In this document: piece after piece, positions 9,101 through 16,282 of the stretch
How the letters are laid out: every line of letters begins with the position of its first letter
Position numbering within the stretch: the first letter of the stretch is position 1
Assembly: GCF_000502875.1 (NCBI RefSeq)
Contig: NZ_AYWX01000013.1
Span: forward strand, 57,684-96,017
Length of the DNA: 38,334 bases
Direction of reading: 5' to 3'
Source of the DNA: Mesorhizobium sp. L2C084A000
GTDB taxonomy: Bacteria; Pseudomonadota; Alphaproteobacteria; Rhizobiales; Rhizobiaceae
The notes under the pieces: model-generated
Told to the model about the DNA's origin: nothing
The model's database searches: none
Seen by the model: the letters and a program-made list of their open reading frames with translations, nothing else
Translations under genes and position numbers: made by a program

Positions 9101-10046
9101 AACTCGGTTTCAGCCCGAGATCGACAGAAGCCTTGCCATCGGCGGTGTAGGGGTTGTCGAGCGGCCCGGTCTCGAAGCGGAATTCGTCGACGCCCAACTT
9201 CTGGTGGTCGAGCGAAAACTTGCCGTTCAGCCGAAAGCCCGGATCGGGCTTGCCGGCGGAAACCTTCACCGTCTCACCGTCGGTGCTGCGCAGCTCGGCG
9301 CTGTTCTTGTCCGCACCGGAGATTTTGAATTGGCCGGAATAGACGGCAGCGCCATTGACAATGCCAGCATTGCCGTCGGCTTCGATGACCAGCGGATAGG
9401 CGTCCGGATCGGCCTTCAGCCGCAGCCGCATCTGCCCGTTGCCTTCAGCCTTGCCGGTGGACGCGGTGACCGCGGTGCGCAACCCGTCCAGCCGCAGCGT
9501 GCCGTCCATGCGCCATGGCCCGGCCAGCGATTTGGCCGAGATAGTTGAATTGATCTCGGAAAACAGATGGCTGCGCCCGCCGGCGGCATGGCGCAGTTCG
9601 ATCTGCCCTTCCGTCACCGTCAGCTTCTCGATCGAGATCTGGTTGAGGTCGAAGGGCGAGGACGGCCGCATCGCCCAGTCGACCGTGCCATTGTTGGCGA
9701 TGTCGATGGTCGCTTTCGGCCGCACCAGCCGCATGTCGAAGATCAGCACTTCGCCACGCAGGAAGGGCGCCAGTTCCGCATCCATCGAAAACGTCTCGAC
9801 GGTCATGGCCGGCTGGCCATTGGGGCCGCCGGCGACAGCGACATTCGAGAAGGTCACCGAGGGGAACGGCAACAACCTTGCCGTGGCGTCGCCCTGCACG
9901 GTCACCTTGCGGCCGAGAATGGCGCTCGCCTCGCGCTCGAATTGGGCGCGGTAGCCTGTCCAGTCGACAAAATACGGCACCACCAGCGCCGCACATAGCA
10001 CCAGCACGAACAGGCCACCAAAGATCACGAACAGGCGTGCGAGCAT
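6147..10046 (-). CDS. Very large AsmA-family protein with TolA-like C-terminal coiled region
   Basis: AsmA-family proteins are anchored in the inner membrane, span the periplasm as a beta-groove bridge and take part in lipid transport to, or assembly of, the outer membrane. Residues 1-25 form one membrane anchor (LFVIFGGLFVLVLCAALVV), followed by the typical DWTGYRAQFEREASAILGRKV segment. The bulk (to about 1130) consists of repeated beta-strand modules with alternating hydrophobic pattern. The last ~160 residues are different: an Ala/Lys/Glu/Asp-rich stretch with AKAEADA-type heptads (about 1138-1260), then a Pro-rich tail ending NLLKSLQ. At 1299 residues it is about twice the length of E. 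coli AsmA. It stands alone and converges on marR. The role is inferred from the family; the tail is unexplained. Confidence 0.88.
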   Translation of the reverse strand: MLARLFVIFGGLFVLVLCAALVVPYFVDWTGYRAQFEREASAILGRKVTVQGDATARLLPFPSVTFSNVAVAGGPNGQPAMTVETFSMDAELAPFLRGEVLIFDMRLVRPKATIDIANNGTVDWAMRPSSPFDLNQISIEKLTVTEGQIELRHAAGGRSHLFSEINSTISAKSLAGPWRMDGTLRLDGLRTAVTASTGKAEGNGQMRLRLKADPDAYPLVIEADGNAGIVNGAAVYSGQFKISGADKNSAELRSTDGETVKVSAGKPDPGFRLNGKFSLDHQKLGVDEFRFETGPLDNPYTADGKASVDLGLKPSFAIEANGAQVQFDEAVGAEAGAGLTLDQRIAAFEQALLDMPKPTIPGTVEVKLPAVVAGDTTVRDVHLSAEPVDGGWSVKSLAATLPGRTTLEADGMLVLNLEGHFGFNGSLLLAVAQPSGFAAWLSKDVDEAIRRLPAAGFKAKVDLSQKRQAFSDLELILGKARFSGRIDSSQPDDAKPSVLMRLEGGDLDVDGLAAFASIFVSDKGANRFADRDLDFQIKAGPVNAGGLTADTVDTALRLRDGLLEIDRLSVGGLAGASISATGRIKDFPASPTGKLDASVVAVDLKPLVDVAARHYPDSAVLKGLASRAAAYPELFQDARVDLVASAADNGDGTTGLAVSGQGKAGGSAFSASLSGKGVVDKLLEAPVALTFNAKNPDATTLLALYGLPALPLGMLGEASTDIQAKGTLGGGLATNFSLAGNDFKAGFEGTIADTPQGFAAKGKLSLDAADIEPWLMTSGIGLPGMGAGMSTSLAAQGDYGNGLLVLDELSGAINEAAVSGDVNIDVKNGVPHLAGALALDELDLDPMAVALFGDSAFLADKEETNKGRAWPATPFSQKSSLPFTADLDLTTAALAAGRFATAYDAAFSLKLDQEGIRVSDLKAKLLGGALSGLFELKNNDGTGLFTGQMKLAGADLATVLPDAGISGIGDFSTALSSSGKSVEGMVAALSGSGTAALKGVKVAGVNPDAFSAFLVKADAIGRDIDAAKTAGFAPDIAADGSLAAKDTDIAFTVAGGTLRAPPVSLENPAATLSADVTADLNAVTVSAKGAITYRPGDEALVGSEPVLNFTAEGPFGAVKRAFDSEPLAQFLTQRALEKEQQRVEAMQAALLEKQRLRREVRYYAALQDARDKAAEELRKQQEAARLKAEADAKAKAEADAQAKAEADAKAKADADAKAAAEKQAADEAAKAQAEQERQKAEEAVRIAAQEKARLEAERKAAQQAPKVERAPLPQANDNPPPAKPKSNPFTIDNLLKSLQ

Positions 10047-10199
10047 CAGCTCCGAATGGGTTGATTGAAATTCTGCCGCACTCTACCCGCATCCGCGTGT
10101 CGATAAAGAGGCAATTCATCCAGTGTTGCGCGATGTCTCATCCGCAGTTGCGTGATCTCGGGCGATCTGAAACAAATCCCGGCGAAGCGGAGAATTCGG

Positions 10200-11183
10200 A
10201 TGTCTGGGAAGAACTGGGATCGCGTGCCGATCGACGCGCAAAGCGTCGACGCTCCGCTGTCGCTTTCGGCGGTCTTTCTTGTCGTCACCGTCGCCGGCGA
10301 GCAGACCGCGCTCGCCAAGGTGGCCTCCGTGCTTGGTGGGCTCGACGATCTCGTCAAAACCGTCGGGTTCCGCGATCTTTCCGGGCGGCTTTCGTGCATT
10401 GCCGGCATCGGCCGCGATCTCTGGGATCGTCTTTCTCCAGATCGGCGGCCGCTGGAACTGAAACCGTTTGCGCCGATCAAGGGATCCGTTCATTCGGCGC
10501 CCTCGACCGCTGGCGATCTTCTCTTCCACATCCGCTCCGAACGCCCCGACATGTGCTTCGAGTTCGAGCGCATTCTGCTCGACAATCTCGGCGACGGCGT
10601 GAGCGTCGTCGACGAGGTTTCCGGCTTTCGCTATTTCGATGCGCGCGACCTGCTCGGCTTCATCGACGGCACCGCCAACCCGACCGGCCTCGATTTGCCC
10701 GCCTCTGCGCTCGTCGGCGATGAAGACGCCGACTTCGCTGGCGGCAGCTATGTCGTCGTCCAGAAATATCTGCACGACATGCAGGCCTGGGCGCGCATTC
10801 CGACGCCCGAGCAGGAAGCGATCATCGGCCGCACCAAGATCGACAACATCGAAATCGACGATGACGACGCGCCGCGCAAATCACACAAGTCGCTGGCCAC
10901 CATCGAGGATGCCGATGGCAACGAGTACGACATATTGCGCGACAACATGCCGTTCGGCAGGCCCGGACAAAACGAGTTCGGGACCTACTTCATCGGCTAT
11001 TCCAGATATCTTTGGGTCATCGAAAAAATGCTGCAGCGCATGTATATCGGCGACCCGCCGGGCGCCTACGACCGCCTGCTCGATTTCTCGACGCCGCAGA
11101 CCGGCACAACGTTCTTCGCGCCAACCCGCCCGATCCTGCAGGCTCTTGTCGAGGGTCCACGGGAGAGGCAGGCCTCGCGCTAG
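10200..11183 (+). CDS. DyP-type haem peroxidase
   Basis: Dye-decolorising peroxidases use H2O2 to oxidise bulky substrates with a haem cofactor. The family motif GFIDGTANP is present with the catalytic Asp156. His229 in KSHKS fits the proximal haem ligand. Arg247 and Asn249 in LRDNMPFG lie the same 18 residues beyond that His as in the DyPB-type enzymes, so the active site looks complete. The 327 residues match the YfeX/DyPB class. No signal peptide is visible, and the C-terminus lacks an encapsulin-targeting tail, so a free cytoplasmic enzyme is likely. The ATG at 10200 has GGAG seven bases upstream; an ATG 16 codons earlier is less likely. No iron-uptake genes adjoin it. Confidence 0.92.
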   Translation: MSGKNWDRVPIDAQSVDAPLSLSAVFLVVTVAGEQTALAKVASVLGGLDDLVKTVGFRDLSGRLSCIAGIGRDLWDRLSPDRRPLELKPFAPIKGSVHSAPSTAGDLLFHIRSERPDMCFEFERILLDNLGDGVSVVDEVSGFRYFDARDLLGFIDGTANPTGLDLPASALVGDEDADFAGGSYVVVQKYLHDMQAWARIPTPEQEAIIGRTKIDNIEIDDDDAPRKSHKSLATIEDADGNEYDILRDNMPFGRPGQNEFGTYFIGYSRYLWVIEKMLQRMYIGDPPGAYDRLLDFSTPQTGTTFFAPTRPILQALVEGPRERQASR

Positions 11184-11253
11184 ATCAATTAAATTTGGGC
11201 GGCGCCTTCCCATCAATCTTTCTTAACGCCGTTTCGGCTGCGGCATGGGCGCG

Positions 11254-12189
11254 CTATTCTCGCCCTCCGGGATGGTTGCTCCAACCGCAAGAACCGCATG
11301 TACTGTAATAATCCCCATCCGGCTCGATCCGGATGTCGAAATGGGAACGGATATTTCGCGAGGAACATTGCGGACACTGACTGATTGCGCCTGCCCCAAC
11401 TCGCATGGCCACCTGCACGAAATGCCCAACGAGAGTATCGGTGGCGTGTACCGCGATTGATGCGGCCATTTCAGTGGCGTTCGTGTGATGGGTCAGCCAA
11501 TTCACGAGTGTCCATGTGTCATCCGCCATAGCCTTCAAATAGCTTCTCAACTCTTTGTTGCTGCCGCCAGGACACAAGAGCCCCACCAGCACTTCACTCC
11601 AGGCTTTGAAATTGGCCGCTTGAGGTTGCTCCGCGACGCCCGTGAGATCAACTCGTCGTTTCACCGCGGTAATGAGGGCGAGAAGGCATTCCCGCAATTG
11701 CATGCCTACAGCTTGCAGATCCTCTGCCTCTACGGCACTTTCCAAGCGGCTGAATGCCTGCTCCTGTCTGCGTAGCACTTCGTCGAACGGGTTAGGATGA
11801 TCGGGGTCCGGCCTTCCCTCGCGGCTCCGAAGGCGCGTCATCAATCCGATATGAAATGAAAGTGTGTAGTCGAGACTTGGAAAATATCGTTGCGAATACA
11901 AATTCGTCAGATTCGTGATCACCCACCAACGATTTTTATCTGTGGTGACATCCCAAATTTCATACGCTTCCCCCAGCACATATTCCTTTTTCACACGTTC
12001 AACATGCTTCACTGCTTCATCTTGCGCCTGACCCGCGACGTAGTTTGCGATATCTTGTTCGGCATCCGCGTCACGAACTGGGCTATATCGCCTGATTTCC
12101 TCCGGCGGAACCGGATGATCATGAACAACGCAGTCATCGGACTCCGTTGTGGTCTTTGGCTTCTTCCGTTTTCGCGTTTCTTTTTGCAT
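11254..12189 (-). CDS. Orphan zinc-ribbon protein, probably horizontally acquired
   Basis: This 311-residue cytoplasmic protein is from no family I can name with confidence. It has a Lys/Arg-rich, disordered-looking start (residues 1-15), an acidic helical region (35-70), and a central segment with YEIWDVTTDKNRWWVIT and FPSLDYTLSFHIGLM. A helical part includes DDTWTLVNWLTHHTNAT, which recalls the C-terminal domains of abortive-infection or HEPN-like proteins (weak inference). The end is a zinc ribbon with CPQC (272-275) and CGSC (298-301). The ATG at 12189 has GAGGTG six bases upstream, better than a GTG three codons earlier. The gene is clearly more A+T-rich than its neighbours, with rarer codons, and stands alone, which suggests recent transfer. 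Confidence 0.7.
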   Translation of the reverse strand: MQKETRKRKKPKTTTESDDCVVHDHPVPPEEIRRYSPVRDADAEQDIANYVAGQAQDEAVKHVERVKKEYVLGEAYEIWDVTTDKNRWWVITNLTNLYSQRYFPSLDYTLSFHIGLMTRLRSREGRPDPDHPNPFDEVLRRQEQAFSRLESAVEAEDLQAVGMQLRECLLALITAVKRRVDLTGVAEQPQAANFKAWSEVLVGLLCPGGSNKELRSYLKAMADDTWTLVNWLTHHTNATEMAASIAVHATDTLVGHFVQVAMRVGAGAISQCPQCSSRNIRSHFDIRIEPDGDYYSTCGSCGWSNHPGGRE

Positions 12190-12344
12190 CTCGGCCACCT
12201 CGTGTGATTATTACCTAGATCACCGTTATCTTTTAGATGTTGCCAATCCTCGAAAGAGGCCTTGGCCGCCTGATGCTTCGCGGCGCGCCAGCGGGCCATA
12301 GTGGCTACGTCGATCGGCAGCAGTGTCTGCTTGAGGCTATTCCT

Positions 12345-13763
12345 CTATTTCCCGGCGCCCGGCAATATCTTGCCCGGGTTCATGATATCGAGCGGATCCA
12401 GCGCCTGCTTGATCGTGCGCATGATGTCGACGCCGTGGCCGAGTTCATGGCGCAGGAAGCCGATCTTGCCCTGGCCGATGCCGTGCTCGCCGGTGCAGGT
12501 GCCGTCCATGGCGATCGCCCGCATGTTGAGCCGCGCGACGAACTTTTCCGACAGTGCGATCTCCTTCGGATCATTCACATCCATCAGCACCAGAACGTGA
12601 AAATTGCCGTCGCCCGCATGACCGACGATCGGCGCGATCAGGCCCATCTCGACAATGTCGGCTTCGGTCTCCATGACGCATTCGGCAAAGCGCGAGATCG
12701 GCACGCAGACATCGGTCGACAGCCCCTTGGCGCCTGGCCGTAGCGTCAGCGACGACCAGTAGGCGTCATGCCTGGCCTTCCACAGTTTGGTGCGCTCCTC
12801 GGCGACGCTGGTCCACAGGAACGGCCCGCCGCCATTCTCTTCCGCGATCATGCCAAAGGTCTCGGCCTGTTCGGCAACGCCGGCATCGCTGCCGTGAAAC
12901 TCGACGAACAGGCAGGGGCTTTCGGGATAGTCGAGCTTCGAATAGTTCTTCATCGCCCGCATCTGCAGCGCGTTGACCAGTTCGATGCGCGCCACCGGGA
13001 TGCCCATCTGGATCGTCGCGATGACCGCGTTGCAGGCCGCCTCGACGCTCGGAAACGGGCAGACGCCGCCAGAGATCGCCTGCGGGATGCCTTGCAGCTT
13101 CAAGGTCAGCGAGGTGATGATGCCGAGCGTGCCTTCCGAGCCGACCAGCAGCCGCGTCAGATCATAGCCGGCCGAGCTCTTTTTCGCGCGCTTGCCGGTC
13201 GTCACCGTCTCGCCGTCGGCCATCACGGCGGTCAGCGACAGCACGTTCTCGCGCATCGTGCCGTAGCGCACGGCATTGGTGCCGGACGCCCGCGTCGCCG
13301 CCATGCCGCCGAGCGAGGCATTGGCGCCCGGATCGATCGGAAAGAACAGGCCGGTGTCGCGCAGATGCCGATTAAGGTCCTCGCGGGTGACGCCGGGTTC
13401 GACCGTACAGTCGAGGTCCTGCGGATTGACCGCCAGGATGCGGTTCATGCGCGACGTGTCGACCGATATGCCGCCGCCCGGTGCGTTGGTGTGACCCTCC
13501 AGCGAGGAGCCGACGCCGAAGGCGATCACCGGCACGCGGTGCGCGGCACAGGCCCGCACGATCTCCTGCACCTCGGCGGCCGTCTCGGGAAACGCGACGC
13601 CGTCCGGCGCCTGCGTCGGAATATAGGTGGTGGTGTGCGCGTGCTGCGAGCGGATGGCTTGGCCGGTCTGGAATCGCTCGCCAAGCTGCTGCTTGAGGAT
13701 GCCGAGCACAGCGGCGATGCCCTCCTCGTTGCGTTCGACCGGGTTGAGGTCGCTCAGAGCCAT
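12345..13763 (-). CDS. FAD-binding D-lactate dehydrogenase-type oxidoreductase
   Basis: This belongs to the vanillyl-alcohol-oxidase fold family that includes cytochrome-linked D-lactate dehydrogenase (EC 1.1.2.4) and the glycolate oxidase subunit GlcD. The PP-loop for FAD is seen as FGVGSSLEGH (82-91) with PGGGISVD after it. The C-terminal FAD-oxidase domain holds TCTGEHGIGQGK (about residues 422-433), which contains catalytic-site residues in the family. The 472 residues suit a single-subunit enzyme, and D-lactate is the likeliest substrate, with glycolate or other 2-hydroxy acids possible. The ATG at 13763 has a near-perfect GGAGG six bases before it; a frame extension of 28 codons upstream lacks one. 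It diverges from a thioesterase gene 102 bases away. Confidence 0.88.
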   Translation of the reverse strand: MALSDLNPVERNEEGIAAVLGILKQQLGERFQTGQAIRSQHAHTTTYIPTQAPDGVAFPETAAEVQEIVRACAAHRVPVIAFGVGSSLEGHTNAPGGGISVDTSRMNRILAVNPQDLDCTVEPGVTREDLNRHLRDTGLFFPIDPGANASLGGMAATRASGTNAVRYGTMRENVLSLTAVMADGETVTTGKRAKKSSAGYDLTRLLVGSEGTLGIITSLTLKLQGIPQAISGGVCPFPSVEAACNAVIATIQMGIPVARIELVNALQMRAMKNYSKLDYPESPCLFVEFHGSDAGVAEQAETFGMIAEENGGGPFLWTSVAEERTKLWKARHDAYWSSLTLRPGAKGLSTDVCVPISRFAECVMETEADIVEMGLIAPIVGHAGDGNFHVLVLMDVNDPKEIALSEKFVARLNMRAIAMDGTCTGEHGIGQGKIGFLRHELGHGVDIMRTIKQALDPLDIMNPGKILPGAGK

Positions 13764-13865
13764 GAATTCCTCCGCGAATGGACCAGCGTCCACGCTTGTT
13801 ATGCGTCTATGGATGCGTAGTCTCCGGAGCCACGCTCTGTCCAGCACCAGAACAAGGAAGTTTCG

Positions 13866-14345
13866 ATGCCCATCCCCACTCCCTTCGTCTCAAAACCCAT
13901 GGACATCGAGAAGGACTGGATCGACTACAACGGCCATCTCAACATGGCCTATTACAACGTGCTGTTCGACCGCTGCTCGGACGATGCCTTCGAGGCAATG
14001 GGCATGGGACCGAACTATGCCAGGGATCGTCGCCTCACCATCTACACGGCCGAAGTCCATGTCTGCTACGTGCAGGAGCTGCACCTCGAGCATAAGGTCA
14101 CGGTCTCATTCCAGCTCATCGACCACGACGACAAGCGGCTGCGGGCCTATCAGGAAATCCGCCATGTCGACGGCTGGCTGGCCGCGACGTCCGAATCGCT
14201 GTCGCTGCATGTCGACATGTCCGGGCCGAAGGTGGCGCCCTTCCCCGCCGATGTGCTGGCCAGGGTCGAAGCCATGCGCGCCGCCCATTCGGCACTGCCG
14301 ATGCCGGAACGGGCCGGCCGCTCGATCGGCATCAAACGCAAATAG
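13866..14345 (+). CDS. Hot-dog-fold acyl-CoA thioesterase
   Basis: This 159-residue protein has the 4-hydroxybenzoyl-CoA thioesterase type of hot-dog fold. The N-terminal stretch DWIDYNGHLNMAYYNVLFD carries the family's D-x-x-GH-x-N pattern around the central helix with the catalytic acidic residue. It is followed by TAEVHVCYVQELHLEHKVTVSFQL, the usual strand pair. Such enzymes hydrolyse acyl-CoA thioesters in the cytoplasm. Similar sequences occur with, or fused to, L-carnitine dehydrogenases, so betainyl-CoA or another short-chain CoA ester is possible, but no carnitine gene is nearby. The ATG has AAGGAAG five bases upstream. It diverges from the FAD dehydrogenase and seems monocistronic. 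Confidence 0.85.
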   Translation: MPIPTPFVSKPMDIEKDWIDYNGHLNMAYYNVLFDRCSDDAFEAMGMGPNYARDRRLTIYTAEVHVCYVQELHLEHKVTVSFQLIDHDDKRLRAYQEIRHVDGWLAATSESLSLHVDMSGPKVAPFPADVLARVEAMRAAHSALPMPERAGRSIGIKRK

Positions 14346-14456
14346 GGCGAAGCCGATACTTCTCGTTTCCGGCTTCAAAGCCACACCGGCAATCTAAAAT
14401 CGCAGAACCCTCCCATCGGCCGGCAGCAGTGCTTGAAGCAGCGCGGCGCCCACGTT

Positions 14457-14471
14457 AACCTTACCAAGGTT
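14457..14471. promoter_or_regulatory. Inverted repeat upstream of the 65-residue gene
   Basis: AACCTT and AAGGTT face each other across ACC, inside a wider GTTAA...TTAAC context, 110 bases before the small gene at 14581. It is a candidate regulator site in an otherwise featureless 235-base gap. Confidence 0.35.
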
Positions 14472-14580
14472 TTAACGGGAACAAGCCATTTGAGCCGTTG
14501 CGCGACTCAGCGGGTCGGTCGAAAACGATCCGCATCGAGGTAGCGACACGGGCGGCGCGGCGCCGGTTCGAGGAAAGTGC

Positions 14581-14778
14581 ATGAAAACCGACATCAAGGT
14601 CGAGGTGGACAGGCTGGCTGCCGATCCGCGCATCACCGACTATGATTTCTGGCGCTCGCTCAAGAACGTCAACAACGAGATCTTCCACATCGCCAACAAC
14701 AACGAGCCGATCCCGTTCGACATGATCCGCTGGCGCGCCATCCTGAAGCAGGCGCGCATGAAGCGCGGCCACGCATAG
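14581..14778 (+). CDS. Small conserved-looking protein of unknown function
   Basis: The 65 residues contain DYDFWRSLKNVNNEIFHIANNNEPIPFDMIRWRAILKQAR, a soluble, amphipathic, helix-rich pattern. There is no signal peptide, membrane segment or metal motif. I do not recognise a family. A real gene is supported by GAGGAAAG placed a few bases before the ATG, by codon use like the neighbours and by compact, ordered composition. It ends 16 bases before the stop of the convergent Lrp gene, and an upstream 235-base gap with an inverted repeat gives room for its own promoter. Confidence 0.7.
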   Translation: MKTDIKVEVDRLAADPRITDYDFWRSLKNVNNEIFHIANNNEPIPFDMIRWRAILKQARMKRGHA

Positions 14779-14794
14779 GTCCTCTCCCTGTACG

Positions 14795-15274
14795 TCAAGC
14801 CTGGCGCCTCAACGCCGCCAGGGCCGAGCGCGCCACCACCGGCGACGACTGGATGATCGCCGTATTGGTCATCGCATAAGGAATGATGCGGTCGATCACC
14901 CGCTCGAGGTCGGCCACCGAGCCGACATGCGCCAGCGCGACGAAACAATCCTCTCCGGTTACGCGGTCGCACTGCACGATCTCCGGCAGTTCGCGGATGA
15001 TTTCGGCCACAACGGCCAGTTGTCCCGGCACCGGACGGATGCGCAGCCATGCCGACATCGGCAGGCCGAGTGCCGCCGGGTTGATCCTGACCGAATAGGC
15101 CTCGATGACGCCGCTTTCCTGCAGCCGCTTGATGCGCTCTGCCACGCTCGGCGCCGACAGGCCAACCGAGCGTGCCAGCTCCGCCGTGCTGGTGCGCGCG
15201 TCCTTCTCCAGCAGACGCAGGATCTTCATATCCGCGACATCGAGATCGGCACTTTCAGTTCGAAGGCGTTTCAT
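14795..15274 (-). CDS. Lrp/AsnC-family transcriptional regulator
   Basis: This is a feast/famine regulator that responds to amino acids. The N-terminal helix-turn-helix (about residues 12-60) includes DMKILRLLEKDARTSTAELARSVGLS and APSVAERIKRLQESGVI. The C-terminal RAM ligand and oligomer domain follows (about 70-150), with VTGEDCFVALAHV in the usual effector-site position. Its 159 residues match the family. The ATG at 15274 has AAGGAG six bases before it and is preferred over an ATG 16 codons upstream. It diverges from an EamA exporter with 89 bases between, containing a palindrome, so it probably controls amino-acid export through that gene. Confidence 0.92.
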   Translation of the reverse strand: MKRLRTESADLDVADMKILRLLEKDARTSTAELARSVGLSAPSVAERIKRLQESGVIEAYSVRINPAALGLPMSAWLRIRPVPGQLAVVAEIIRELPEIVQCDRVTGEDCFVALAHVGSVADLERVIDRIIPYAMTNTAIIQSSPVVARSALAALRRQA

Positions 15275-15324
15275 GGAAAACTCCTTGCTTCCGGGAGAAA
15301 GATAGCCGGAAGAACCAATCATCT

Positions 15325-15338
15325 CCCATATAAATGGG
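15325..15338. promoter_or_regulatory. Palindrome and -10-like box between lrp-type gene and EamA exporter
   Basis: CCCAT and ATGGG form a perfect repeat around ATAA, and an embedded TATAAA (15329-15334) could be the -10 of the exporter promoter. The ATG inside the palindrome is therefore unlikely to be a start codon. Confidence 0.5.
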
Positions 15339-15363
15339 CAAATCCGCCTGCGATACTGATCCG

Positions 15364-16272
15364 ATGGTCGATCAAACGCAAGCTCTCGCGGCAGACCCTG
15401 TCCCTGCCAGCTCCACCCTCGCCAGGCTGACGGAAAAACTGCCGCCGCATGTCTGGTTCGGCGTCAGCGCCGTCTTCCACTATCTCGGGCCGGCATTCGC
15501 CGTCCTGCTTTTCCCGCATGTCGGCGTGCTCGGCATGGCGTGGCTGCGTATCGCCACGGCAGCACTCATCTTCGCACCCCTGACCCGCCCATGGCGAAGC
15601 CTCGCCCGCGCCGATCTCTCGACAAGGCTGCTGTTGCTGGCCTTCGGCGCCTGTCTGGCGGTGATGAACTGTTCGTTCTACCTGGCGCTCGACCGCCTAC
15701 CGATCTCGCTGGTGGCGGCGATCGAATTCGTCGGCACCATCGGCGTCGCGGTGGTCGGCCTCAGGAGCCCGCGCAATCTTGCCGCCCTTGCCGTCGCGGT
15801 GACCGGCACCTTGCTGCTCATCGACGTCAAATGGTCCGATGATCCCATCGGGCTGTTCTGGGCCTTCCTCAACGGCGCGCTGTTTGTCGGCTACATCGTG
15901 CTCGGCCACCGCGTCGCCGCGTCAGGCGCAGGCAGCGGCATTGCCGGCCTGGGTGCCGCCATGGCGATCGCTTTCGTGGTCGTGCTGCCGATCGGCTTCA
16001 CCGATGCGCTGCCGGCCTTTTTCTCGCCGCCGCTGCTGCTCGCCGCCATCGGCGTCGGCATCTGCTCGTCGGTTATCCCCTACATCTGCGACCAGCTCGC
16101 CATGTCGCGGCTGCCACGCGCGAGCTTCGCGCTGATGCTGTCGCTGCTGCCCGTCACCGCGACGCTGATCGGCGTCGTCGTGCTGCGCCAGATTCCAAGC
16201 TTTACCGATTGCCTCGGCATTGCGCTTGTGGCCGCCGGCGTCGCCTTCCACAAGCCGGCGAACACGGATTAG
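15364..16272 (+). CDS. EamA/DMT-family exporter (RhtA-like)
   Basis: This inner-membrane transporter of the drug/metabolite superfamily has about ten hydrophobic helices in two EamA repeats (about residues 30-150 and 160-295). The order and motifs, such as LGMAWLRIATAALIF and ALDRLPISLVAAIEFVGTIGV, resemble RhtA, which exports threonine and homoserine. The substrate here is inferred only from this resemblance and from the divergent Lrp-type regulator. The ATG at 15364 is chosen because the earlier in-frame ATG at 15334 lies inside a palindrome and -10-like box; both lack a strong ribosome site. The stop is ten bases from the stop of the convergent hydrolase gene. Confidence 0.88.
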   Translation: MVDQTQALAADPVPASSTLARLTEKLPPHVWFGVSAVFHYLGPAFAVLLFPHVGVLGMAWLRIATAALIFAPLTRPWRSLARADLSTRLLLLAFGACLAVMNCSFYLALDRLPISLVAAIEFVGTIGVAVVGLRSPRNLAALAVAVTGTLLLIDVKWSDDPIGLFWAFLNGALFVGYIVLGHRVAASGAGSGIAGLGAAMAIAFVVVLPIGFTDALPAFFSPPLLLAAIGVGICSSVIPYICDQLAMSRLPRASFALMLSLLPVTATLIGVVVLRQIPSFTDCLGIALVAAGVAFHKPANTD

Positions 16273-16282
16273 ACGGACGCCC

